NCBI GenBank assembly: GCA_034509735.1
Contig: JACGWO010000004.1
Coordinates: 18,519,395-18,583,394, forward strand
Direction of reading: 5' to 3'
DNA length: 64,000 nt
Source: Sesamum alatum
Lineage: Eukaryota; Streptophyta; Magnoliopsida; Lamiales; Pedaliaceae
Made by a program: the position numbers and the translations under genes. This document shows positions 21,381-33,009 of the stretch, in pieces. The notes beneath the pieces were generated by a model. It was not told the DNA's origin. It ran no database searches and saw nothing but the letters and a program-made list of their open reading frames with translations. Position 1 is the stretch's first letter; the number at the start of each line of letters is the position of its first letter.

Positions 21381-21741
21381 GCAAAGTTTCTGTGGTCGTA
21401 TTCTTGACGAGGATATCAAGTTTCATCCATGGGGATGTTGCCTCAAGGGATACTTGCTTATGTCCCAAAATTGGTCTTTCACCAACCTCAAGGGGATGCA
21501 AAGTTTCCGGGGCGATGTTTCTTACGACGATCTCAAATTTTATCTAAGAAGACATTGCCTCAAAGGATACTTACTCATGTCCTAGAGCTGGTCTTTTACC
21601 AACTTCAAGGGAACGCAAAGTTTCCGGGGCAATGTTTCTTACGACTATCTCAAGTTTCATCAAAGAAGACATTGCTTCAAAGGATACTTGCTCATGTCCC
21701 GGAATTGGTTTTTTACCAACTTCAAGGGGATGCAAAGTTCC
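21381..21741. repeat. 117-bp tandem repeat array in element G
   Basis: The anchor GCAAAGTTTC recurs at 21381, 21498, 21615 and 21732, a constant period of 117 bases (39 codons). Units share CAAGGGATACTTGCTCATGT and TGGTCTTTCACCAACTTCAA. The frame is preserved between units and two plus-strand frames stay open through two or more units, but no known protein is recognised. Confidence 0.9.
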
Positions 21742-22217
21742 CGTGAGTTTTTATTTTTTTAGACTACGATAGGAAAATTAACTTCATTACTCAATGTTTG
21801 CATTACAATGTCTTAGGGGAAATCAAAAGGGGCGAAGGATTTGTTAACCTCCTACTCGAGCTTTCTCCTATTACAAGTGAATAGCCAAAATATAATTTTA
21901 TCTGCTATGCGAACTTAAGGTGACTACTTCGTAGCGAGGGAGTCTTTTCTTGCCGATCCTTATGAGATCATGAGATGACTTCTGCATGGGGTGCACGACC
22001 TTGCATCCCCTCGCTACAAGCTCATCCGCTTTGGCTCTGTATGAGCCTCACGGTTTTGTCCTAAAAAGGCGCCTTGCTAGGGAGAGGAGGTATTGGGGCT
22101 TATAAGCCACGCAAGCTCCTCGTCTACAACCGATGTGGGACGCTTGCTACATCATCAGCCCCCTAGACGATGGGCTTGGGACGAGCACATGACCTCGTTC
22201 CAACAGACGGCGCCAAA

Positions 22218-22462
22218 TGATGTCGAAGTGGTTTTTTTAGTAAAGAGAATAATCGAAAAAAATGCCATCGACACAATTGCACTCCAAGTTTTAGTGAGAG
22301 AATTTTCGTATGAGTTGTCAAATCAGTGAATAGCAACCTTTTATTAAAAAATAATATATCTTGTATTTATAGTGATTTGGTTATTTTATGGTGAGATATG
22401 GTACATATATTTACCATGTGGTCTACACAGAAAAATTACTCTTATTACTATTATATACATCA
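22218..22462 (-). repeat. Right LTR of element G (5' in element sense)
   Basis: 245 bases, TGATGTCGAAGTGG to TATACATCA, next to the primer site at 22200-22217. Confidence 0.9.
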
Positions 22463-22467
22463 TATAA

Positions 22468-23196
22468 CTATCTTGTTGGCTTAAAAAAAAGTTACGTTTT
22501 GATTTTTTTTATGGTTGAAAGTTGTTTTTAAACTATCCTATTAGTGAAAACAATACTTCCAAATTATTATTTATGAGAAGAATAATGCAATAATAGATGT
22601 TTATGTTTTCAACTTCGGTTGAAAATTCACTCGAGGTCGATCAAAATTTAATTCTTTGGATGGAGAAGTATGGAACATTACCCCAAAGGAAAAAGGGAAC
22701 AAAGTATAAGCTACAAGCATACATTTACACTTCAAACAAATGTGACAAATGGAAGGTACGATGGTAAGTTGATGATTGATAATAACAGTAAGGTGAGCTC
22801 ACCAGTCACTCTTTATATCTGTGTTTGCGTGTCTGAGATCCAAAAATACTCAAATTAGATATGATTAAATCAAATTTTAAATTACAAAGCAAGTGTGATA
22901 CATATTTTTATGTGATTGTGTCATTTTTTTCTAAATTTTACAGCAATCACAAAATAGATGTATTGTACTTATCATATAATTGATTCAAATCAGATCAAAT
23001 CTGGACTAGAGTTTCCCTCCAAAATACAAATATGAAAATCTAACCTGTATGCGGCCATATACTTGACTTTTCCTTGTCTCAGGTACAATGGAAAATGATA
23101 TAAAAGAGAATTTAAGGTGGTTGTTCATAAGCCACATAAATCATGTCAGCCCGGAGCAAAAGCATGTATAGAATGTAAATGATGATGATGATGATT
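22468..23196. other. AT-rich spacer, nothing recognised
   Basis: No convincing gene or repeat. A short GAT microsatellite (about 23181-23195) lies at its right end. Confidence 0.4.
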
Positions 23197-24032
23197 AGAT
23201 TTTAGGGTGAATTATAACGACACAGATTTTGCATAATTATGAATACCCCTCGTTATTTTTAAAAATTATAAATACCCTTTGACGTTTGTAATTTTTAACC
23301 AAGGGCCTGAAATGGTTCATTTTATTCTTAATTTTTAAAATTGTAAAAAAATCAGTCGAGACAAAATATATTATTGCCCCTCTACGTAAAAAACATGAAA
23401 AGTCTCTCTCTGCGCATCTTTATACAAAACATTTAGAAAATTTTAAAAAATAATTTAATTTGGATAAGGGCATTTTGGTCAGTTTACCCATAAAAATGGA
23501 TGAATGGGTTATTTGTTAAATAGTTATAAACCTCAGGGGGTATTTGTAATTTTTGAAACAATGAGAAGGTATCCGTAATTATGCTAAACTTTAGAGAAGG
23601 TCATTGTAATTCATCATAGATTTTAGGGTAAATTACAGTTGTTTCCCTTCAAGTTTGCCATAATTACAAATACCCTCCTAAGGTTTGTAACCTTTAACAA
23701 ATAACTAAAATTTTCATACATTTTTATGGGTGAACTGACCAAAATGCCCTTATGCACTGAATTATTTTTTATTTAATTTTTAAAATTTTTTTGGACTACA
23801 ATGTTAAGAGAGAGGTTTCTTAAATTTTTTACACAGAGGAGCAATAATGCAATTTGCTTCGGTTGATTTTTCTACACGTTTAATAAAAAGTTCAAGGGCA
23901 AAATGATCAATTTTAGGCATTTGGTTAAAACTTACAAACCTCGTAGGGTATTAATAATTTTCAAATAACAAGTGATTATTTATAATTATATTAAACGTTA
24001 GTGGAGGTGGCTATAATTTTACCTTAAATTTT
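23197..24032. repeat. Large inverted duplication (two ~420-bp arms)
   Basis: Arm 1 (23197-23617) and arm 2 (23618-24032) are imperfect reverse complements. For example AAGGGCATTTTGGTCAGTTT near 23467 pairs with the complement of AACTGACCAAAATGCCCTT near 23735. Each arm itself begins and ends with related sequence (AGATTTTAGGGTRAATTA), so each arm looks like a MITE-type unit with its own terminal inverted repeats. No coding potential. Confidence 0.75.
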
Positions 24033-24558
24033 ATTCACTTTAATCACACTGATGTGTACTAACATCCAATAGTACCACATAATTTGAAAGATCTTTGCGT
24101 ATCTTAAGATTATAGAAAGACTAACGATTGCGTGCCACAATTCAATTATAATTTTGGCACATCGTTCAGTTTACAAACTTTGTCGACCAGACTCGGGAGC
24201 TGGCTGAAGACTGGTTCCGTTGCGCGCGAAGAAATGTTGCAGAAGAGATGTGGTGTGTGAGGAAGACAATGTGGAATGGAACCTATACTGCTCCAGCCCA
24301 TAACACCAACTGAAAAAGGGCCCAGTTTACTTAGAAAGGTAAAGCTAGATAGTGGAGATGGGCTTTGACTTTGTCTTACAAGCCTTGATTGACTAGAACT
24401 GTGACGTTAATTCTCAGCCAGTGCGCGACCCAATACTGCAAGTCCATTGAATATTTTGATTTCGGTTTTTGTGGAGAAAATTCCATATTTTCATGATTCA
24501 TTCAATTTGAAAATTATATTATTAAGTACATATTTGTAAACGAGCTTCCAGGGGTATT
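24033..24558. other. Spacer, nothing recognised
   Basis: Moderately GC-balanced near 24180-24440, AT-rich elsewhere. No open frame or repeat partner inside the window was found. Confidence 0.35.
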
Positions 24559-25400
24559 TGTAGATAGATTATTTTTGCACTCAATTAAATAATGACAAGT
24601 GAAAAATAATTTATTAGTTATCAATTATATTTTTATTTTTATTTATATTTGAAATTTATTAAATTAGTTTCAAGTGTTAATAATTAATTTAATTGATATT
24701 CTAATATATATTTCATCTTCAAATCAATGACCGATAAATGTAAAAGATGAGGTATTTTGGCCAATCAAATCATATTTTGCGGTCAAAGATACAAGCCGAT
24801 TAGATGGTGCCACGTCGAGCAACGACATGTACGCTCCAAACAAATCAACACAAATAATTTTGATATTTATCTCTTTAGAATAATAAAAATATTAAAGAGA
24901 TAATGTCAAATTAAATAATCATATCATTTCACTAGTTGGTGTATTTATATCTTTAAATTAAATTATAAAGAGATAATACAAAGTGTGTTCAAGTACATCA
25001 CAACTCTACCTATTTGACACCTATACAAATGAAATTCATTTGAAACACATAGAGACACACATACATAAAGAACGAAGAATGGAGCAAGAGAAGAAGGCCA
25101 AAATATTTTCTCTCTAGAAGGTCACTGAGTTCAAGAATATTCAAAGTGCTCAAGGTGGAGATCGAGTCATTCGTTGAATGGGCTCAACAAATTATAGCGT
25201 TTAATTCGGGATTACAGGCGCCAACAAATAAATTCCCAATAAGATCTAAGTGGCAATTCCACCTCCCAATCCTCAAATCTAAAGTTAAGACTATAACAAT
25301 TAATTCGATATTACTGACGTGAGCCCTCAAATTAATGTTATAGAAATTCAAATCATCAATGGGAACAAAAGCCCCAATTTAATAAAGCACGTGCAAGGTA
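24559..25400 (+). repeat. Diverged LTR remnant related to solo LTR H
   Basis: Starts TGTAGATAGATTATTTTTGC, aligned with TGTAGACAAATAAATTTTGC at 28201. Shared blocks include GACAAGTG, ACCAATCAAATC, paired TTAAAGAGATAAT words, ACAACTCTACCT and CATAGAGACACACATACA. Similarity fades after about 25400, so the 3' end is truncated or too diverged. Confidence 0.7.
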
Positions 25401-25625
25401 AATGCTTTTTTTAGTCAACATTTACAAACTTCGGCGATTAAAAAACCAAAATAGCGATAAAATAAAAAAAATTATAGGATTGATTTACTACACTAGAAAG
25501 ATAAATGACTAAAACATTAAAATGCAAATGAGATAAAAATTGCATTTAATCCATGAATTAAATGCTATTCCACAACTTATGGTTCTAATTCCTGGTATAC
25601 ATACAGGCTAGTGCATGGAGATAGA

Positions 25626-26962
25626 CAACGGCTCCAGATCCTCTATTACAAACTCCTACTCCATCTCCTATTTCACCAATAGGAGATGGACATGTGGAAA
25701 ATCATATATTAGAAAAATATATTGGAAATTTGTGGGCCCAAAAAGAGAAAATTAAGATTTTCATCCAAATAAAAACTTAAAAAAATATATATATGAGAGA
25801 GAGAAAATATTAGGAGCAATAATTATTTTTTGTCACTACAAGAAAATAGATTTATCAACAAAAAATATTTAATAAATTTTAAAATTTTAGTGGATATAAT
25901 TCATTTGTAAATATTTAATAAATATTTATCTAAGGAATATTTGTAAGCCTTTTTGGTTCGTGATATTTTGATTTTTTTTTATTTTTTATAATATTTATAT
26001 AAATAAGCCAAATGCTTATACATGCTATGCATATAATATAAAGAAAACGGATGTGTATTGTCAACTAGATTAATGAAATTTTCGTATTAATTTCTTCTTG
26101 TTGAGTTCTCGTTTTTAAGTAGAATATTGAATTTTGATTTAGAAAGAATTAAGTACAGAGCAAATATGTTTAATGTTTAATACTTTTATGTCGAATTTAA
26201 TTATTCATATATTATTATTGGGAATTGTAATGAGTAATTTAAAATTATTATTATTAAAAATATTAGTGAGTACTTGAATGTAGCTTTTAAAACATTATAA
26301 TATATTTTTAATGCCACATCCCCAATTCTTGAATTTTGATAAAAAATTTTAATATAAAGAAATTTTGAAAAATTTAAAAGTTGTGCGAATGTCTGAACTT
26401 GCAGCCAAAATTTCAAACCCTTATTCTGAAAGTTGCAGCAAAAGTTCAGACATCAACGTATTAAAAAGTTCATATATTAATTCTTTATATTAAAAATTAA
26501 AATTACTTTTGATGTGTTTGAAATATTTTTTTTAAAGTAAAAAATATTAATTTTTCCACAAATAAATAAACTTTTGTCTCTCGAATGAGATGAAATTGAA
26601 AACTATCCTACAAGCAACCACAATTAAAAAAGAATCATTGCTAATTATAGTTTTTACAAAAGAATTATTGTTGATAAATCCTACAAGCAATCCACTAAAA
26701 CTTTAAAATTTATTAAATATTTTTTGTTGATAAATTTATTTTCTTGTAGTGATAAAAAATAATTATTGTCTCTTTCTAGTATTTTCTCTCTCATATATAT
26801 TTTTTTTAAGTTTTTATTTGAATGAAAATCTTAATTTTCTATCTTTGGGCCCACAACTTTTTTAAATATTTTTCTAATATATAATTTTCCACATGTCCAT
26901 TACCTATAAATAGAACAGGAGATGGAGCAGGAGCTTGGAATAGAGGATCCGAAGCCTGTTGG
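25626..26962. mobile_element. Foldback element with ~208-bp outer inverted arms
   Basis: The left arm (25626-25833, with AGATCCTCTATT, CTCCATCTCCTA, GGACATGTGGAAAAT and TTGTGGGCCCAAA) is the reverse complement of the right arm (26752-26962). The arms surround a CACTA-ended core (25834-26751), so pairing can extend inward through another 60 bases. No transposase. The outer family is unknown and no clear target duplication is seen. Confidence 0.8.
25834..26751. mobile_element. CACTA-type MITE core
   Basis: Begins CACTACAAGAAAAT and ends with its exact complement. The terminal inverted repeats stay nearly perfect for about 62 bases (through ATTTATCAACAAAAAATATT and TTTTAGTGGAT). CACTACAAGAAAA is the signature terminus of plant CACTA/En-Spm transposons. 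At 918 bases with no transposase frame it would be non-autonomous. The bases outside (TGT left, ATA right) do not form a 3-bp duplication. Confidence 0.72.
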
Positions 26963-28200
26963 GAGATGTATTGTTCCATTACACCTACTTAAAGCCCAAA
27001 AACAGTGGCCCATTATTAATAGGTTGCATTCTATTTTATGGTCCAATAAAATATGACATACCTTTCACTAAATCTCAACTTGGATCTTTGGATGCACTTG
27101 AAAGGTATCATGTAAACTCTATACTTAATCTTCGTAATATAATATAATATGTATTTACTATTAGTATAGGTTATCATAAAGTCAATCAGTTGGTTGTTTT
27201 GTAATTAATTGTTAATGATTTTATTCGATATAATGTTAAATTTTATCATGTAGTTTATTCTTTGAACATCTTTGTCATGTTATAGTTTATATTATTATTA
27301 CATTTCACGGACAAAGCCCACAAACCAGTTAAACTAATGAAGTTGATCATGCATTTAATGGCGACTATGAAACCAATTTTCATGGGTTGGTATAAAACAT
27401 TCCAAGTCGAGAACCCTCAAGAATTGTCATTGAGGAGTTCTATAGAACCATGCACTAAGTGATGCACCCATATGTTGAGTGTCGAGTTTCACCGACAACA
27501 GACGTATGACGTCTATATACTTTAGTGGGTGCTTGACAAGTCGGTTGTCAAGATCACTAAGTTGAACCTCAAGAGTTGTCATATGGAAGCCCTTATGGAT
27601 GATTTGGTATGAGTAGAACTTTGTAGCTGCGATAGTATGAAATTTAGTCCTCCGACCTGAGGAGCTACAATAGCCTTGTGTATGGGGCGGTTGTATCTTC
27701 GTCTTAGGTGATGTGACCGCGGTGTTGTGTAGTTCCACAAAGCCATGTACCAGTGCGGTTAGAACATACATGGAGGTTAGTGCATTTCAACAAGGAATCA
27801 ATCGTCCATCATGAGATGATGACAATCTCCTATGTCCGTTGTCATGTGTTAATCCTAGAAGTCTGTGACCACAACTATTAATCAAATAGGAAAATAGTTT
27901 CCTATGTTGATTAATGAGAAACATAATCTAGAGCCGATACATAGTTATCAAAGTCATGTATGAGAACCAATTTAATATAATGTACCCAATTTAGAAATTA
28001 ATGGGAGGACCGTATCTGTACGATATGTGCAGTTAAAGGTTCACATTTTTCAACTATTTTGTAGTGTCATGGGCCGTTGGTTGATGGCCACCCATGGTAA
28101 CGGGTACTCTTAGATTGTTGGGTTAGTCAAGAGTGATTAATTGAATACGTTTCAATTAATCTAGAGCAAGTTAGGTGCCGGATTAAATTGTATATATGAT

Positions 28201-29127
28201 TGTAGACAAATAAATTTTGCACCCAATCAAATGACGACAAGTGGAAAATATATATTATTTATCAATTATATTCTCTTTTTCTATTTATATTTTAGAATTT
28301 ACTAAATTAATTTCAAATATAAATAGTAAATTATTTGATATTTTAATATATATTTCGTCATCAAATCAACGACTGACACGTGTCAAATTGAGGTGTTTCG
28401 ACCAATCAAATCAAGACAAATATTTCTCATATTATCTCTTTAAAAATATACAAAAATTAAAGAGATAATATCAAAATTGACCAATCATGTCTTCCCAAAT
28501 ATTTAATGTATTTATCCCTTTAAATTAAAATAAAGAGATAATACAAATTAAGTGTTCAAGTTCACCACAACTCTACCTCTTTGACAGCTATATAAAGGGG
28601 TCTTTGGAACTCATTCAGAACACACACACATACAAGCAAGAGAGTATTCAAGAAGTCCCGAAATCCTCTCAAGCACAAATTAAGGAAGATCTACGGCGTT
28701 CTAGGCAAGATTCAAGGCGTTCGTGGCGGGAATCGTCCAAAATCAGCGTTTAATTGGACAAAAAGTCTAAAGACCGGCGAATTAACGTTATCAAGATAGA
28801 AATCTACCTCGGCGGAAGATCAAAGTCTCAAATCCACCAAGAAATATTCAAATTCAAGTCAAATATCTCCAAATTTATAGCGTTTGATCCGGGAACAAGT
28901 CGACCCCCGAATTAACATTATTCAAAGTCAAAGTCAACGTCAAAGGAGATCAAACGTTAAAGTTTCACCCTCGAAGTTGCCGAAATCAAAGATCACGTTC
29001 GTGAAGAGAAGAATAAGAGGTTTTTCAAGTAGAGATTCGCACCCACAAATACTTCAATCAATTCAAGAAATTTATTTGTACAATTTTCTTGTTTCAATAA
29101 ATTCAAAAATATGAAATTTTTTTTACA
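28201..29127 (+). mobile_element. Solo LTR 'H', different family, nested at the end of J
   Basis: 927 bases from TGTAGACAAATAAATT to TTTTTTTACA, with perfect duplications ATGAT at 28196-28200 and 29128-29132. TATA box near 28590 (GCTATATAAAGGGG). It landed within the last few bases of LTR J. Related to the remnant at 24559. The overall form suggests a gypsy LTR, but no internal region is present to confirm this. Confidence 0.88.
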
Positions 29128-30773
29128 ATGATACTTAAGGGAGTGGATCTGTCCAGGAGCGCGGCGGAAGCGTGATAGTAATGAAACGTCGTGAGATTTA
29201 GAAGCATAACTTAAATTAAAAGATTCATACCAAGGAGTGTACCCTTGGGAGCTCTCTCGGGCATTCGATGTAGGATATGCATACACGAAGCATTGTATAA
29301 CATAGGGCACATAGAAAATAAATATACGAAGAGTACATACGATAAAAAAAACTGTACCTTTGTAGTATTCTTTGTAATCCCCGACAAGTATTGTTCTCTT
29401 ATAACCGAAGGGCTCGTTCACTAGAATTCAAGAGTAGAAGCCCTCTAATGATGTCCGCACCATACCGGGGGAGGTATAATTTTCTTGCTAGAGAAAAAAT
29501 GAACCTTTTGGAAGATAAAATTCGAAAGAACTACACTATCTAATCAGTGTATCCTTTTAATCTTACTTTGCTCTTCAATTGATGCTAAATCAATGAAGAA
29601 ACAAAAGGGATGAGCAGGAGAGAGAAAGGGGCCGATCTTGGCAGGAGAGGAGAGCAAGTGATTTTTTTTTCTTAAAAAATGATAATAAGGCTTCATCTTT
29701 GGATGATTTGTATATACCTATATATACATAATTAATGGGACTAATGGAATGTGCCTAGGAACATCATCGTCATGTCTAGATACATTCCAATCAGTCATCA
29801 ATCAAGCATCTCATTTACAAGGTACGATCAAATCATACCAAGTAAAGAGAGCTTGATTGGGGTTGCTTGTTCCTTTCCAAAAGGAACAAATCCCATATAC
29901 CCAAACAATCCTATTTGGCTGATTTTTGCTCTACTTTAAGAGCAAAAAGTCGGCCTATCCACTTGTGGGAAGAGTCTAACTCTTTCCCTTCCAAAAGTGG
30001 AATTTAGCTTATCTCTCGAGCCATAATTTAATGCGTCGAGCCTTATTTTAATTCAATTATAATAAGCCCAATAAATTCTATGAATTAAATCCAATTTAAT
30101 TCAAGGTCCAAATAAATTATGCCCATAGTCTTTAATCCAATTAAAAGACCCAAGTTCGTAACTCTCTTTAATTAATAAAATCTATTTATTAATTACTGTG
30201 GGCCCGATACAATACCGGTCCGTCCACCCAATGGAGTATCCCATAAGTAATCCAATTATTAATTATCTTACAAAATTACCTACAAGTTAATTCCTTCACC
30301 TCCTCGGTGCGTGATTCTTTAGGTTCACCCTCAACTAGACTTGGGCTTGTGTCCAATAGAAGCCCGTCACCATGGGTGACCGTCTAGCAATGGTCCATGG
30401 CACTAGAGACTAGGTGAATGTTGGTGTGATCATTTAGGCTCCTGATTTTGCAGGGGTAGGGTCATTCCATCTGCCGTATCCCGACCTTGGTCTGGGGTCC
30501 GAAATTGAGCGTCGGTTCCCATCTTGGACTAGGCAGCTATGCTTAGTACTCGAGACTGCATTCTCTTCATTGCTTCGACATAGGAAACCATTCCCTATTC
30601 AACCAATCAATGTGGCCACAGATTTAGAAAGCATGAATGCATCTTCGAGTGTATAGGAGATACTGCTGTCATATACTGCCATGGGACGGATTCTCCTCTT
30701 GAAACACACCGTCCTCACAACACATTCTGACTGCACTGGACAAGGCTACAATGAACATGTCCGTGACATGAAT

Positions 30774-33009
30774 TGTTAGAATAGGTGACCAGAAAGCCAA
30801 TTGAATTGGTGGTTTTGGGTACTATTTAGCAATATTTATTAGACTAATATTGACTTGATGAATATAGTAAGTATTCATCCGTGGCACTATGTGTTTGTTG
30901 TGTTGTGCTTACTGAGTACGTTAAATGATATTTTAACGTCACAACAAATGCCTACAGACCAATTGCATAACCCATGTAGTTCGGCTGCCCATTGGATGAC
31001 AGCTATGAAACTAACTTCTGAGGGTTGGTCTGAAATGTTTCAAGTCGAGGACCTCGAGACAGGGCATCGAGGGTCCTATAAAGACTTGCACTAAGGATTG
31101 CATTCATTAGATGAGTGCCGTGTTTCATCGGCGACAGACGTTGGACGTCTATGGAATATTAGTGGGTTAGTTGACAAGGGTGTCAGCTGACTGAACTGAC
31201 TTGCGGGAATCGTCATATGGAAGCCTTGGAGGCTTGGAGGGGAAGACTATAATTCCTAGCTCCGATAGTACGAGATTAGTCATCGGACTTGAGGAATCAT
31301 GGCAGTCACATGCATATGATGGTTGTATCTAGGGTCTGGCAAGAGATGTTTGTATCTGGGATACGTTCATCATAAGCTTTATCCAGTGCAATCGGAATAT
31401 GTATTGCGGACGGTGGATTCCAAGATAGGATCCGTTACCTGTCAGTATATGACAGTCGAGTCTCCTATGTGCTCTTAGATGGTTTAAGCTCTTTAAGTCT
31501 GTGGCCACAACGATTGGTCGAGTAGGGAATGGTTTCCTACGTCTATCAATAAAGTAAACGTGCCTCGAGTTATTGAGCATAGTTGTCTAGTCCAGGATGG
31601 GAACCGACGCCCAATTCCATGCCCTAGACTTAGACCGGGAGACGGATGATGGAAGGACCGTACTCGTGTCGAACTCGGGAGCCTAAATGTTAACACCAAC
31701 ATTCACCTAGTATCTAGTGCCATGGACCGTTGCTAGACGGCCACCATGGTGACGGGCGTTTTTCGATTAATGGTTAATTGAAAAACAATTAGTTAAACTA
31801 GATTTAATTGACCAATTGTGTTGGAAACAAACCCAAGTTTAGCTGAGGGTGAACCTAAAGAGTCACACACAAATCAGTATGGAATTGGTAGAATTAATTT
31901 GGAATTAATTCTAGAAGAAGCGAATTAATTTAATTGGATTAAATTAATTCAAGGAGAAAAATAAATGATTGGATCATTTATTGGGAAATTCATTTGATGG
32001 ATGGTCCAAGAATTAACTAATTGGATTAGTTAATTTTTGGACTTAGAACCTATAAATTAATTGAATTAATTTATTGGGTTTTGGATTAATTAATTGATTG
32101 GATCAATTAATTAGAGTTTGGACTTATGTTTATTTAATTGGATTAAATAAACTTGCAGGCTTCAATTGGCTTGAGATTAATTGGATTAATTAATGCCCAA
32201 TGGACTTTGTTTGGACTTAATTAAATTAGATTAAATAAAAGTCCAAGAATAGTAGTCCTAGTCCATGAAAAAATATAATTTATAGCAAGTGAAGGAGGAA
32301 TTAAAATTCTCCACATGTGAGGCACATGTGACCAACCATTATGTGGTTTTATGGGTGGTTTAATTGCTATAATGGTGCATGGTTATGTAGATATTGGTGT
32401 GTGTATGTAGGTTACTTTGGAAGTTAACAATAGAAGTTGAATTTTGAATTCAACAATTCTATGTGCACAAAACCATTCACATAACTTGTATGACACTACC
32501 TTGCACGAATTTTTCCCTAAAAAAAAATCTCCAAAATCTCTGAAAATACTCTCCTTTTTGTGTTCATACCTTTTGAAAAGGTTGAACTTAAAAGCATTCC
32601 AAAGACACTAAACAATACTGTTGTTTTGGATTGTTTCTTCTTCTTCTTCTCTACTTCTATCTAGCAATAGATTAGGGGATACACTCTTCCATAGTGTGGT
32701 GTGGACAAATTAGAGGGATTCTAATTTGGGTCCTCAAATGAACGGAAGGAGAACAAAAAAGGGAACAACACTAGTACCGGTTGTACGTATATCGAACAAA
32801 TGTTGGTTTCCATTTATGTTACATGTATCTTTTATTTTTAATCCTTTAGCCACATGTCCAACATCTTCTCCTCTTTTATTTATTCTTTCTCAAACACCAA
32901 ACGCACGGGAACTTTAAAGGGAACACCCCTTTTAACCCGTTTTAATTACAGCTTAAATTTATGTTTTTTATGTTTTCGTTGCATTCTCGAGCCGTACCCA
33001 ATTCTTTCA
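30774..33009 (+). mobile_element. Solo LTR 'K', nested in J
   Basis: 2236 bases from TGTTAGAATAGGTGACC to ATTCTTTCA. Minus-strand LTR J continues on both sides (GACATGAAT left, ATGATCACC right). The expected 5-bp duplication is imperfect, consistent with a three-base loss at the right edge. Carries the family block near 31721-31745 and an AT-rich zone of repeated TTAATTGGATTAA words at 31900-32260. Confidence 0.85.

Larger units (their letters stand above)
19685..22462 (-). mobile_element. Non-autonomous LTR element 'G'
   Basis: A 2778-bp element with direct terminal repeats (19685-19949 and 22218-22462) and a perfect duplication TATAA at 19680-19684 and 22463-22467. On the minus strand the right LTR is followed by TTTGGCGCCGTCTGTTGG, a gypsy-type primer site, and a polypurine tract (AGAGTGGGGAGTTATA) precedes the left LTR. 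So it is a minus-strand LTR element. Its 2.27 kb interior has no Gag, protease, RT or integrase motif. It must rely on a partner for movement, perhaps D- or E-like elements sharing the primer site. Confidence 0.88.

Noticed and set aside
21381..21741. CRISPR-like array
   Set aside because: Units are contiguous 117-bp repeats without spacers, in a plant retroelement.
23197..23630. Telomere-like TTTAGGG words
   Set aside because: Only single copies at the unit edges, no tandem array.
24559..29127. Element bounded by the two H-type LTRs (24559 and 28201)
   Set aside because: H has its own target duplication ATGAT and lies inside LTR J, and the sequence between them holds unrelated foldback DNA and LTR I, so they are separate insertions.
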